A DNA stretch of 64,000 nt from Coxiellaceae bacterium (GTDB lineage Bacteria; Pseudomonadota; Gammaproteobacteria; Coxiellales; Coxiellaceae), in assembly GCA_029212925.1 (NCBI GenBank), contig JARGOB010000003.1, forward strand, positions 186,001 through 250,000, in the 5' to 3' direction. The translations under genes and the position numbers were made by a program. Under the pieces are notes generated by a model. That model did not search any database, had not been told where the DNA came from, and saw only the letters and a list, made by a program, of their open reading frames with translations. Every line of letters begins with the position of its first letter. The stretch's first letter is position 1. This document shows positions 24,814-32,424 of the stretch, piece after piece.

Positions 24814-26376
24814 ATGCGTGATAACATTCCAAGTTTAGAAGAATTATTAATCTCAGCAAGGCTTGAGCATAAGAAATATGAAAAATATACACGTGAATTA
24901 TTGGATCAATTTTTTAGTCTTAAGCAGTTAATAAAAGATAGGTTGAAATTAAAACAAATCGATCTTGACGAAAGTTTTTCAAATTTAAAAGATCCAAAAG
25001 ATTATAACGTAAATGATCCCAATGAATACAATGTATTGTTAATGGCATATATCGTTAAATATACAATCGCCATTGAGCGTCCAACCATAGATGATTATAC
25101 AGCGGCTATTACCTCCTTATACCCGATATACCAACACCTTCAAGAATACCATTTCCCCTTTGGTGGTACTTTTCGTGGGCTCAATACGCGCCACTTACCC
25201 AATCAACTGCCGTATTATTTCAGCACAATTGATAGGAGCGATAGACGCTATCAGTATGCTGTAAAACGCAATATCACTAAAGCTATGCGTGGTTTAAAGG
25301 CTGCTAGGGCAACGACAAAAAAACGTAGAAACCCATTAGTAAGAGCCTGTTATAGTGTCTTGCGCTATATTGGTAAGATTTTTGGTGTGGTTTCAACAAC
25401 AGTTAATGAAAGCCAGGTGTTGTCTAGCGAGCCGGGTGAGCATGAAGACACAAGAGGAGATGGTTTTAGATTATGGACACAAGCTTTTCCTGAGCTTTAT
25501 AAAAAGCTTGGTGAGACGAAAATTAAACAAGTAATAAAAGATTTTGAGCGCTGCTTCTTTGATACTAATTTGTTTTCTATGATAAATGTGCCGAACGCTT
25601 GGCGCATGAGCTGCGAGATGGCTAAAGCGCAGCGTTACGCATTTTATAGAGAGTCTTTTAGATTAAACCCAGGCCAGTTATTAGCAATTGCTGCTGTATC
25701 CTCTCCAAAACTGCAAGAGTATCTGGGTATCGTGACCTCAGATCAAAAGTGTGAGTTGATTAAATCTCCGTGCTTTAAAGCTTCATCAATCCCTCATATG
25801 GTGGGAATAGGCAGAATAGATTTCGATAACCCCATATCAAAAATTGTCTCTCTGGGGGATGGTAACTACCAAATTGGTTATGGCCTTCGAGCGTCTGATC
25901 TTATTGATCAGGGGGAGTTTAAGCTTCGTGATGAATCTATCACTTACAAAAGAACAATGTATGCTAGCGCCAATATCAATGCTGTAGGTCATGTGGAAGG
26001 TGCTACAGTTGATATTTGCCAATATGATGAAGCACAATGGCAGCAATTCGCAGCGGTTGATACAAGTCATCCGGAAGGTAAGGGTGACACCAGTGAGTAC
26101 GACGGTTGGCATGAAATGAAAGCCGGCAGTAGTGAGCCCTACATGCCTGCGTCAGAGGGTGGTTTTGACTCAGGCACTGAGGTACCGAGTCCTGTTCTTT
26201 ATGACGCAAGCTTAAGACATATAACAGAGTTAGCAGCAAATACTGATTTATCAACAGAGCCGCTGCAATCGGCAGTTTTAGCAAAGCAGGGGTTGTTTTC
26301 TATGTTACATGCTAAACCTGTATCGCAGACATATGTAGAAGATATAAAGGCTGAGCGTAAAGCAAGCTTACCCTGA
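24814..26376 (+). CDS. Hypothetical protein, 520 residues, effector-like
   Basis: I do not recognise this protein. The first 130 residues are helical and charged (EELLISARLEHKKYEKYTRE). A basic stretch with KAARATTKKRRN near 167-178 could be a nuclear-localisation-like or nucleic-acid-binding patch. Residues about 210-290 form another helical segment, then a beta-rich part with IVSLGDGNYQIGYGL near 344-358. The C-terminal 150 residues are acidic and Ser/Gly/Pro-rich. There is no signal peptide or clear membrane segment. It is convergent with the next gene and overlaps its end by nine bases. Confidence 0.75.
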   Translation: MRDNIPSLEELLISARLEHKKYEKYTRELLDQFFSLKQLIKDRLKLKQIDLDESFSNLKDPKDYNVNDPNEYNVLLMAYIVKYTIAIERPTIDDYTAAITSLYPIYQHLQEYHFPFGGTFRGLNTRHLPNQLPYYFSTIDRSDRRYQYAVKRNITKAMRGLKAARATTKKRRNPLVRACYSVLRYIGKIFGVVSTTVNESQVLSSEPGEHEDTRGDGFRLWTQAFPELYKKLGETKIKQVIKDFERCFFDTNLFSMINVPNAWRMSCEMAKAQRYAFYRESFRLNPGQLLAIAAVSSPKLQEYLGIVTSDQKCELIKSPCFKASSIPHMVGIGRIDFDNPISKIVSLGDGNYQIGYGLRASDLIDQGEFKLRDESITYKRTMYASANINAVGHVEGATVDICQYDEAQWQQFAAVDTSHPEGKGDTSEYDGWHEMKAGSSEPYMPASEGGFDSGTEVPSPVLYDASLRHITELAANTDLSTEPLQSAVLAKQGLFSMLHAKPVSQTYVEDIKAERKASLP

Positions 26377-27198
26377 GATAAATCGGTAGCTAGTGCTAGT
26401 GCCTGCGTCTTTTGCTTCGGGTTCAGTCTCTATCCTCAAAGTACTTTCTGTTTTTGGTGGCATTAAGTATTTAAATAGTGTTAGTCGCTTCTTAGCTTGA
26501 AGCTGATAACCGCCTCGCTTTTGACTAAGGTTGAGTTTCTGGTAGCGTTTGTTTGTGCTGAAAAAACCAGCATTGCGCCTGGCAGCATCACTGCTCTCAT
26601 GGCTGCTTGCGGTACTTAATGCTAACACTTGTTGCGTGATATGATGCTTTTCTTGGTTAAGTTTGCCTGAATAGGCATCTGCTAAGCTGATAACAAAATA
26701 CATATAGGCTAGTAGGTCATACCCCATAGCGCCATGCATTTCACAAGATTGGAGAGCAGCTAGTAGACCTTTTAAAATAGGGTAAAGCATCAAATTGGAC
26801 TTTGATGACGCTTTATTAATCAGTTTCGCGCAAGTCATCACCTCGATGGCCAATGTTCTATAGTGCCCCATCATCATAGATAATCCGTAGTAATGTTTTT
26901 CTGTTTTGTTGGTTTTGCAATATTGTTGCACAGCCCATTCACTACAGAAAATTTGAAAATTACTTCTGCCGGTGGCATAAGTGGACGGTGGTTCAGGATA
27001 AACACCGTATGTTGTTAGCATTTGATTGCGCCAGTGTTCTTGTAATGAGTCATTATTCAATGCGGCATTTAAGCGCTTAAAGTCGCTATTAGCTGGTTCA
27101 ATCGACAGTGTGGCATAGTGTTCCAGTACCAGTTGTTGTGTTTCTGGTGTTAGTGTATGGCAGTCATGCAATTCATCGAGCACTTGATCTGTAGTCAT
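26368..27198 (-). CDS. Hypothetical protein, 276 residues
   Basis: I do not recognise the family. The protein is mainly helical; residues about 95-190 contain a hydrophobic helical core (GLSMMMGHYRTLAIEVM, LLAALQSCEMHGAMGYDLL) that resembles a TPR-like or bundle domain rather than membrane spans. The C-terminal third is basic (RGGYQLQAKKRLTLFKYL) and ends in an acidic patch ETEPEAKD followed by STSYRFISG, a layout seen in Dot/Icm substrates. ATG 27198 is chosen because AGGA lies ten bases before it; GTG at 27201 is the alternative. Confidence 0.7.
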   Translation of the reverse strand: MTTDQVLDELHDCHTLTPETQQLVLEHYATLSIEPANSDFKRLNAALNNDSLQEHWRNQMLTTYGVYPEPPSTYATGRSNFQIFCSEWAVQQYCKTNKTEKHYYGLSMMMGHYRTLAIEVMTCAKLINKASSKSNLMLYPILKGLLAALQSCEMHGAMGYDLLAYMYFVISLADAYSGKLNQEKHHITQQVLALSTASSHESSDAARRNAGFFSTNKRYQKLNLSQKRGGYQLQAKKRLTLFKYLMPPKTESTLRIETEPEAKDAGTSTSYRFISG

Positions 27199-27253
27199 CA
27201 CGAAGCATCCTGTGAAAAGACATCCTGTCGGCGTGCGCCCTTAAATAAAAGAA

Positions 27254-27332
27254 CTAACTGGCCAGGAAGAGCAAGCCCTTCCTGGAGGAGACATAGTGTG
27301 GGAGTTCCAGTTAGAAGGTTGTAAACAACCTT
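27254..27332. other. Structured intergenic region with three perfect stems
   Basis: CTAACTGG (27254-27261) pairs with CCAGTTAG (27307-27314); inside it CCAGGAAG (27262-27269) pairs with CTTCCTGG (27278-27285); directly after, AAGGTTGT (27315-27322) pairs with ACAACCTT (27325-27332). The stems abut and would stack. On the minus strand this lies 56-134 bases before the 26368-27198 gene and could be its leader. The rest of 27199-27915 holds the first 147-bp repeat and otherwise only short AT-rich hairpins. Confidence 0.5.
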
Positions 27333-27643
27333 GGAAGCATCATATAAAACACCTTGATCTTACACAAATTTTTTATTTCTCTTTCTATTTATCCATTACA
27401 TGAATGGCTTTACAATCAATTCTATTTCAGGCTTTGTTGGTTATCTCAGAAATAACCCATTCTACTGTTACGTAACGGATTTCAGTGTATATTCCACCGG
27501 CAATTTAGACAGATTCACGACAGCATAATGCCAAATAAATACCCCGAAAAGAAATGATGGGTAATTATTTTTCAATTATCATTTGTCACGAAATACGGCA
27601 AGTCTATCGGCTGGCATTAAGGCAATGTCAGGGATTCATACTG

Positions 27644-27790
27644 CATTCTAGGAAAATGGCTCGTCAAAAAAACAAAGCTATGATCGGCTGTGGAGTCTTG
27701 AATAAAATGACTGGGCTAGGAATGCCTAAAAGTTATCGTTGTGCCTGAGTTTTAAGAAGTACAGGTTGGCGAAACGTTATGAAACAAAGC
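27644..27790. repeat. Direct repeat, left copy (147 bp), coding-tail remnant
   Basis: This stretch is repeated in the same orientation at 29082-29228 with about ten mismatches. Both copies encode the same 33-residue tail (HSRKMARQKN-AMIGCGVL and onward to SYRCA, then a stop). Four of the six differences inside the coding part are synonymous, so it descends from a real gene end, perhaps a transposase; the identity is not established. Confidence 0.8.
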
Positions 27791-27915
27791 TCATCAGAGG
27801 TATCGTTCGAAAACTATCATAGTGCGACCCACAAATATTAATAAATAAAATATGCGTAATCGTAGAATAAACTTTAGCGCTTTGTTATCGTTCGCTTTAT
27901 CACACAGGGTATAAA

Positions 27916-29010
27916 ATGCGTATCAATACATTTAATCAGCTCGTTGAGCAAGGTCAACGTCATTTTGACGCAGACGTAGAAATCACAGAAATGATCGATG
28001 TTGAAATGGAAGACGGTCATAATACTGTGCTGTTTAAGCTCGACAATGCAACTGGCCAGCTTGACCAATTGGCTCACGTACTAAGCCACTGTAAAACTCA
28101 ACCTTCCACCGCGAGCATGGCATATTTAATTATTACTGAACGCTGCTTCGCCGATATGGCGCCAACACTTGACCTTTATAGAAAGCGCATTGGCAGTAAA
28201 GCCTTTCGAAACCTCGATGAAACAAATTTAGATTACTTCGAAAATGTCGGTTGTGAGGGGTGTTTCAGCGACCATGATCGCGCCCTTCATTCCAGTATTG
28301 ATCTACGAGCAGAGCTAGCAATAAATGTATTACGTAAGCTTGGTATCAATATAGATGTAGCAATGAATTATGATTTTCTCGACATTAAAGGGTTATTTTC
28401 CTGTATTCAATATGCCCACCATCCCCAAATTAAAATCAGTCTACCAGCACTGGGTAAAGCATACAGCAGTGCTGAATTGCGTGAAGCGATTAAGGCTCTG
28501 CACGCTTATCACATTCAGCTAGAACAAGCAGTCGAACACTACAAACTAAAACGCAGAACCAAAAGCGTTAGCAGTAGGATTAGCAAGAGCGTTAAACAGC
28601 ATTCTATCACGCTACGCATTCTGCAAGGTAGCCGCTGGCTGCTAGCCCAGTATGTGGTATTGGCTCATACGATAGGTGACGAGCCGAGTATACAATTCAC
28701 CACGGACTCAATGGATATGCTGCGAACGCAAAGACTTGAAAAATGGGTGGATGCCGCATCAATTCTATCAGCATTAGATAAGCTTAAACTTGCACCAGCA
28801 CACAGGACGACAGGATATGGTGCTGCAGCAGCGGGCGCCGGTTTAATGGCAGCTTCTCCTGCAGCAGCAACCGGTGCAACTGTCGATACGGAAGGCGCTG
28901 CACTATTGACCACGTCAACAGCAAAATATGATGAACGTGTATTATTGCAAGAAACTGACGAACCCGCTGATGAGGCCAAACATTTGGGCGCATGGCTTGG
29001 CAAAAAATAA
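27916..29010 (+). CDS. Hypothetical protein between direct repeats, effector-like
   Basis: I do not recognise this 364-residue protein. The first half is mixed alpha/beta and acidic (EITEMIDVEMEDG), the middle helical (ELREAIKALHAYHIQLEQAVEHYKL is one long helix) with a basic patch KLKRRTKSVSSRISKSVK near 213-230. An Ala/Gly-rich hydrophobic run (about 297-316) could form a membrane hairpin. The C-terminus is acidic with QETDEPADEAK and then HLGAWLGKK. ATG 27916 has AGGG upstream. The 147-bp repeats on both sides suggest that the gene arrived as a unit. Confidence 0.75.
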   Translation: MRINTFNQLVEQGQRHFDADVEITEMIDVEMEDGHNTVLFKLDNATGQLDQLAHVLSHCKTQPSTASMAYLIITERCFADMAPTLDLYRKRIGSKAFRNLDETNLDYFENVGCEGCFSDHDRALHSSIDLRAELAINVLRKLGINIDVAMNYDFLDIKGLFSCIQYAHHPQIKISLPALGKAYSSAELREAIKALHAYHIQLEQAVEHYKLKRRTKSVSSRISKSVKQHSITLRILQGSRWLLAQYVVLAHTIGDEPSIQFTTDSMDMLRTQRLEKWVDAASILSALDKLKLAPAHRTTGYGAAAAGAGLMAASPAAATGATVDTEGAALLTTSTAKYDERVLLQETDEPADEAKHLGAWLGKK

Positions 29011-29081
29011 TGAGGTACGGGCAACGTAATTATTCAGAGCTGTGCATCCAGCGTTATAAAAAAATACTAGGTAACAAGTTA

Positions 29082-29228
29082 CATTCTAGAAAAATGGCTC
29101 GTCAAAAAAACGAAGCTATGATTGGCTGTGGAGTCTTAAATAAAATGACGGGGCTAGGAATGCCTGAAAGTTATCGTTGTGCCTGAATTTTAAGATGTAC
29201 AGGTTGGCGAAACGTTAGTAAACAAAGC
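29082..29228. repeat. Direct repeat, right copy (147 bp)
   Basis: This is the partner of 27644-27790, same orientation, starting CATTCTAG and ending ACAAAGC. It carries the same short open tail with Glu in place of Lys at two positions. It begins 72 bases after the stop of the gene that the pair encloses and ends 26 bases before the prpC promoter. Confidence 0.8.
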
Positions 29229-29253
29229 CTCTATTTCATACAAAAAACCAATG

Positions 29254-29281
29254 TTGCTGTTGTAAACTGATTCGGTATAAT
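29254..29281 (+). promoter_or_regulatory. Candidate promoter of prpC
   Basis: TTGCTG at 29254-29259 and a perfect TATAAT at 29276-29281 are separated by 16 bases. The expected start near 29288 places the REP-like palindrome at 29289-29318 at the very 5' end of the message, before the AAAAGGAG ribosome site. Confidence 0.55.
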
Positions 29282-29288
29282 GGCGACT

Positions 29289-29318
29289 TGTCATCCCGCG
29301 CATGAGGCGGGAACCAGT
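29289..29318. repeat. REP-like palindrome in the prpC leader
   Basis: A short member of the family, TGTCATCCCGC...GCGGGAACCAGT, with a changed but still complementary stem (CCCGC/GCGGG). It lies between the promoter and the start codon of prpC. Confidence 0.75.
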
Positions 29319-29336
29319 ATAAAAGGAGCATTAGCA

Positions 29337-30455
29337 ATGAGTAAAAAGAAAGCAGGTGGTTTGGCGGGGATAACAGCGGGCGAAACTGCAATTGCTACCG
29401 TAGGTAAAGAAGGGCACGGCCTAACCTACCGCGGTTATTCGATTAATGACTTGGCTGATCACGCCACATTTGAAGAAGTGGCATTCTTATTAATATACGG
29501 CCACTTACCAACCACTGATGAATTGAGCAGTTATAAGGCAAAACTAAAGACCTTACGCGGCTTACCTGATGCTATTAAAACTGTTTTGGAGTTGATTCCA
29601 GCTGATGCCCATCCGATGGATGTGATGCGTACTGGTTGTTCAATGCTAGGTGTTATTGAGCAAGAGAATGAAAAACACGATCAAAATATGATCGCCGATC
29701 GTTTGATTGCCAGCTTCCCATCAATGCTGACTTATTGGTATCAATTTCATCAAGGCAATAAAATCGATACTGAAACTGATGATGACAGCATAGCGGGTCA
29801 CTTCTTGCATTTATTACACGGTAAAAAACCTGAAGAACTGATTCGCCGTGCGGTGGATGTGTCGTTGATTCTGTATGCAGAGCATGAATTTAATGCCTCA
29901 ACATTTGCTGCGCGAGTCACCGTTGCTACGCGTTCTGATCTGTATTCTGCGATTACTTCGGCGATTGGCACACTGCGTGGTCCATTGCATGGTGGTGCTA
30001 ATGAAGCCGCACTTGGCTTGATTGAAATGTTTAAAACACCCGATGAAGCTGAAACGGGTTTAAAGAAAATGCTTGAAGAAAAAGCTTTGGTGATGGGTTT
30101 TGGTCATCGGGTTTATACGGTGTCTGACCCACGTTCCGATATTATTAAAGCGTGGGCGAAGAAACTGTCTGATCATGTTGGTGATGAGTGGATGTATAAC
30201 GTTTCTGAGCGCATTGAGAAAGTTATGTGGGACGAGAAAAAATTATTCCCGAACCTGGATTTTTACAGTGCATCGGCATATCACTTCTGTGGTATTCCTA
30301 CGGATATGTTTACCCCCGTGTTTGTGATGTCACGTACCTCAGGTTGGTTAGCGCATATCTTTGAACAACGTGCGAATAACCGTTTGATTCGCCCGGGTGC
30401 TGATTATACCGGCCCAGATGAGCGTGATTTTGTCGCGTTGGATGATAGATCGTAG
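29337..30455 (+). CDS. prpC: 2-methylcitrate synthase
   Basis: PrpC condenses propionyl-CoA with oxaloacetate in the 2-methylcitrate cycle. The citrate-synthase fold is clear: GLAGITAGETAIATVG and GLTYRGYSI at the start, GPLHGGANEAAL near 219-230 and the signature GFGHRVYTVSDPRSDIIK near 253. The short length (372 residues) and the N-terminus favour PrpC over GltA, and prpD follows. The start is ATG 29337 with AAAAGGAG upstream; a longer reading from 29280 would run through the REP-like element and is rejected. No prpB is present in this window. Confidence 0.93.
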   Translation: MSKKKAGGLAGITAGETAIATVGKEGHGLTYRGYSINDLADHATFEEVAFLLIYGHLPTTDELSSYKAKLKTLRGLPDAIKTVLELIPADAHPMDVMRTGCSMLGVIEQENEKHDQNMIADRLIASFPSMLTYWYQFHQGNKIDTETDDDSIAGHFLHLLHGKKPEELIRRAVDVSLILYAEHEFNASTFAARVTVATRSDLYSAITSAIGTLRGPLHGGANEAALGLIEMFKTPDEAETGLKKMLEEKALVMGFGHRVYTVSDPRSDIIKAWAKKLSDHVGDEWMYNVSERIEKVMWDEKKLFPNLDFYSASAYHFCGIPTDMFTPVFVMSRTSGWLAHIFEQRANNRLIRPGADYTGPDERDFVALDDRS

Positions 30456-30468
30456 TTGAATAATGATT

Positions 30469-30604
30469 CCTGGATACCGGCTCAAGGCCGGTATGACAGA
30501 GTAAGTGAAGAGTTTGTCATCCCGGTGAAGAGTTTGTCATCCCGGTGAAGAGTTTGTCATCCCGGTGAAGAGTTTGTCATCCCGGCCCCCGAGCCGGGAT
30601 CCAG
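30469..30604. repeat. REP-like elements with a four-copy 20-bp tandem array
   Basis: An inverted element (CTGGATACCGG...CCGGTATGACA, 30471-30498) is followed by four identical 20-bp units GTGAAGAGTTTGTCATCCCG (30505-30524, 30525-30544, 30545-30564, 30565-30584), the last running into a complete palindrome ending GGGATCCAG at 30604. The array sits between prpC and prpD, so it probably lies inside their message. Confidence 0.85.
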
Positions 30605-30623
30605 AATAAAACAGGAGAAAAAA

Positions 30624-32084
30624 ATGAGTAACGCAGCAACAGAAAACCGTGTAGATAAAAATGTAAAACCAGATTTCGATAAAGAACTGCAAGCGATTGC
30701 CGATTACGTATTGAATGACGAAATCAATAGTGATGAAGCTTATAACACAGCGCGTTTATGTTTAATGGATACCTTGGGTTGCGGTATGTTGGCGCTGCAG
30801 TTTCCGGCGTGTACCAAATTATTGGGTCCGATTGTTGAGGGCACTACGGTGGCTAATGGTGCAAAAGTGCCAGGTACAAACTACCAATTAGACCCAGTGC
30901 AGGCGGCATTTAATATCGGTGCGATTATTCGTTGGTTGGACTTTAATGATACGTGGTTAGCGGCAGAGTGGGGGCACCCTTCGGATAACTTGGGTGGCAT
31001 TTTAGCGGTGGCTGATTATTTAAGCCGAGTGCGTGTAGCTAATGGTGAAGCCCCATTAAAAATGAAAGATGTTTTGACGGCGATGATTAAAGCGCACGAG
31101 ATCCAGGGTGTGATTGCTTTGGAAAACAGCTTTAACCGTGTTGGTTTGGATCATGTGGTTTTAGTTAAAGTCGCGAGTACAGCGGTTGTTGCTAAAATGT
31201 TAGGTGCTGATCGTGATAAATTATTAAACGCGTTATCATTGGCGTGGGTTGATGGTCAAAGTTTACGGACCTATCGCCATGCACCGAATGCTGGTTCGCG
31301 TAAGTCGTGGGCGGCGGGTGATGCGACATCACGTGCTGTGCGTTTAGCGATGATTGCGATGACGGGTGAAATGGGTTACCCGAGTGTGCTAAGTGCACCG
31401 ACGTGGGGTTTTTATGATGTGTTATTTAAAGGTCAACCGTTTAAATTCCAACGCGATTATGGTTCATATGTGATGGAGAATGTGCTGTTTAAGATTTCGT
31501 TCCCAGCGGAATTCCACTCACAAACAGCGGTTGAGTGTGCGGTAACATTGCATGATCAAATCAAAGATCGTTTAGATGATATTGAAAAGATCGTGTTAAC
31601 CACGCATGAATCTGCGATTCGCATTATTAGTAAAGAAGGCGCGTTGCATAACCCTGCGGATCGTGATCACTGCTTGCAATACATGGTAGCGATTGGGTTG
31701 CTGAAAGGTGACTTGGTGGCTGAAGACTATGAAGACGATGCGGCTAGTGATCCTCGTGTTGATGCATTGCGTGAAAAAATGGTGGTGGTTGAAGAGCCGC
31801 GTTACAGTGCTGAATATCACGAACCTGAAAAGCGTTCGATTGCGAATGCGATGCAGGTCTTCTTTAAAGATGGCAGCTCAACAGACAAAGTGGATGTTGA
31901 ATACCCGATTGGTCATCGTCGCCGACGCGCAGAAGGTATTCCTGTACTAGAAGCGAAATACAAACGCAATTTAGCAACGCAATTTGATGATGCACAAGTG
32001 GATAAGATTGTAGCTGCTTGTGATGATCAATCTGCACTTGAAGCAATGGACGTTAATGCGTTTGTTGATATGTTTGCAAAATAA
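30624..32084 (+). CDS. prpD: 2-methylcitrate dehydratase
   Basis: PrpD dehydrates 2-methylcitrate to 2-methyl-cis-aconitate. The MmgE/PrpD family features are present through the full 486 residues: [20 protein letters not shown] near 46-65, [16 protein letters not shown] near 107-122, [13 protein letters not shown], the [16 protein letters not shown] segment near 228-243 and the [15 protein letters not shown] block near 293-307. ATG 30624 has a strong AGGAG site. It forms a short operon with prpC, interrupted only by the repeat array; prpB and any regulator must lie elsewhere or be absent. Confidence 0.93.
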   Translation: MSNAATENRVDKNVKPDFDKELQAIADYVLNDEINSDEAYNTARLCLMDTLGCGMLALQFPACTKLLGPIVEGTTVANGAKVPGTNYQLDPVQAAFNIGAIIRWLDFNDTWLAAEWGHPSDNLGGILAVADYLSRVRVANGEAPLKMKDVLTAMIKAHEIQGVIALENSFNRVGLDHVVLVKVASTAVVAKMLGADRDKLLNALSLAWVDGQSLRTYRHAPNAGSRKSWAAGDATSRAVRLAMIAMTGEMGYPSVLSAPTWGFYDVLFKGQPFKFQRDYGSYVMENVLFKISFPAEFHSQTAVECAVTLHDQIKDRLDDIEKIVLTTHESAIRIISKEGALHNPADRDHCLQYMVAIGLLKGDLVAEDYEDDAASDPRVDALREKMVVVEEPRYSAEYHEPEKRSIANAMQVFFKDGSSTDKVDVEYPIGHRRRRAEGIPVLEAKYKRNLATQFDDAQVDKIVAACDDQSALEAMDVNAFVDMFAK

Positions 32085-32094
32085 AACTATCTGA

Positions 32095-32224
32095 CTGGAT
32101 CCCGGATCAAGTCCGGGATGACGAAACCTCTGGATCCCGGATCAAGTCCGGGATGACAAAACCTCTGGATCCCGGATTTGAATTTGTCATCCCTGAAATG
32201 GCGAAGCCATTATCCGGGATCCAG
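32095..32224. repeat. REP-like elements, 35-bp tandem duplication plus a third copy
   Basis: Two 35-bp units (32095-32129 and 32130-32164), each a whole palindrome CTGGATCCCGG...CCGGGATGAC plus spacer, differ by one base. A third, composite element runs from 32165 to 32224 and ends GGGATCCAG. The remaining bases to 32424 hold only an AT-rich stretch that should contain the promoter of the next gene. Confidence 0.85.
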
Positions 32225-32424
32225 TCCATTCAGGTTTTTATGTCTTCACGCATTCCTTCGTCCGCGATGACTGGCCAGTCTATTCAATTTTTTAATTCCA
32301 TCCCGTTTTTCTTTATCTAGATTTCAGTGAGCCGTGCTTCTTTTTTATTCTTGAACTAAAAATTATGACATGCTAGAGTTCATAACCAAAATCAGAATAA
32401 TACAAAATAAAAACGAGGTGTGTG

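Noticed and set aside
27554..27748. Short open frame of 64 codons ending in SYRCA, and its partner at 28992-29186
   Set aside because: Only the last 33 codons are shared; the first parts are unrelated and lack ribosome sites, so these are repeat-borne remnants and not genes.
29280..29336. 19-residue N-terminal extension of prpC
   Set aside because: It would translate the REP-like palindrome; the ribosome site AAAAGGAG and family alignment support ATG 29337.
30505..30584. Short regular repeats considered as a CRISPR array
   Set aside because: The 20-bp units are contiguous with no spacers and are clearly REP-element heads.
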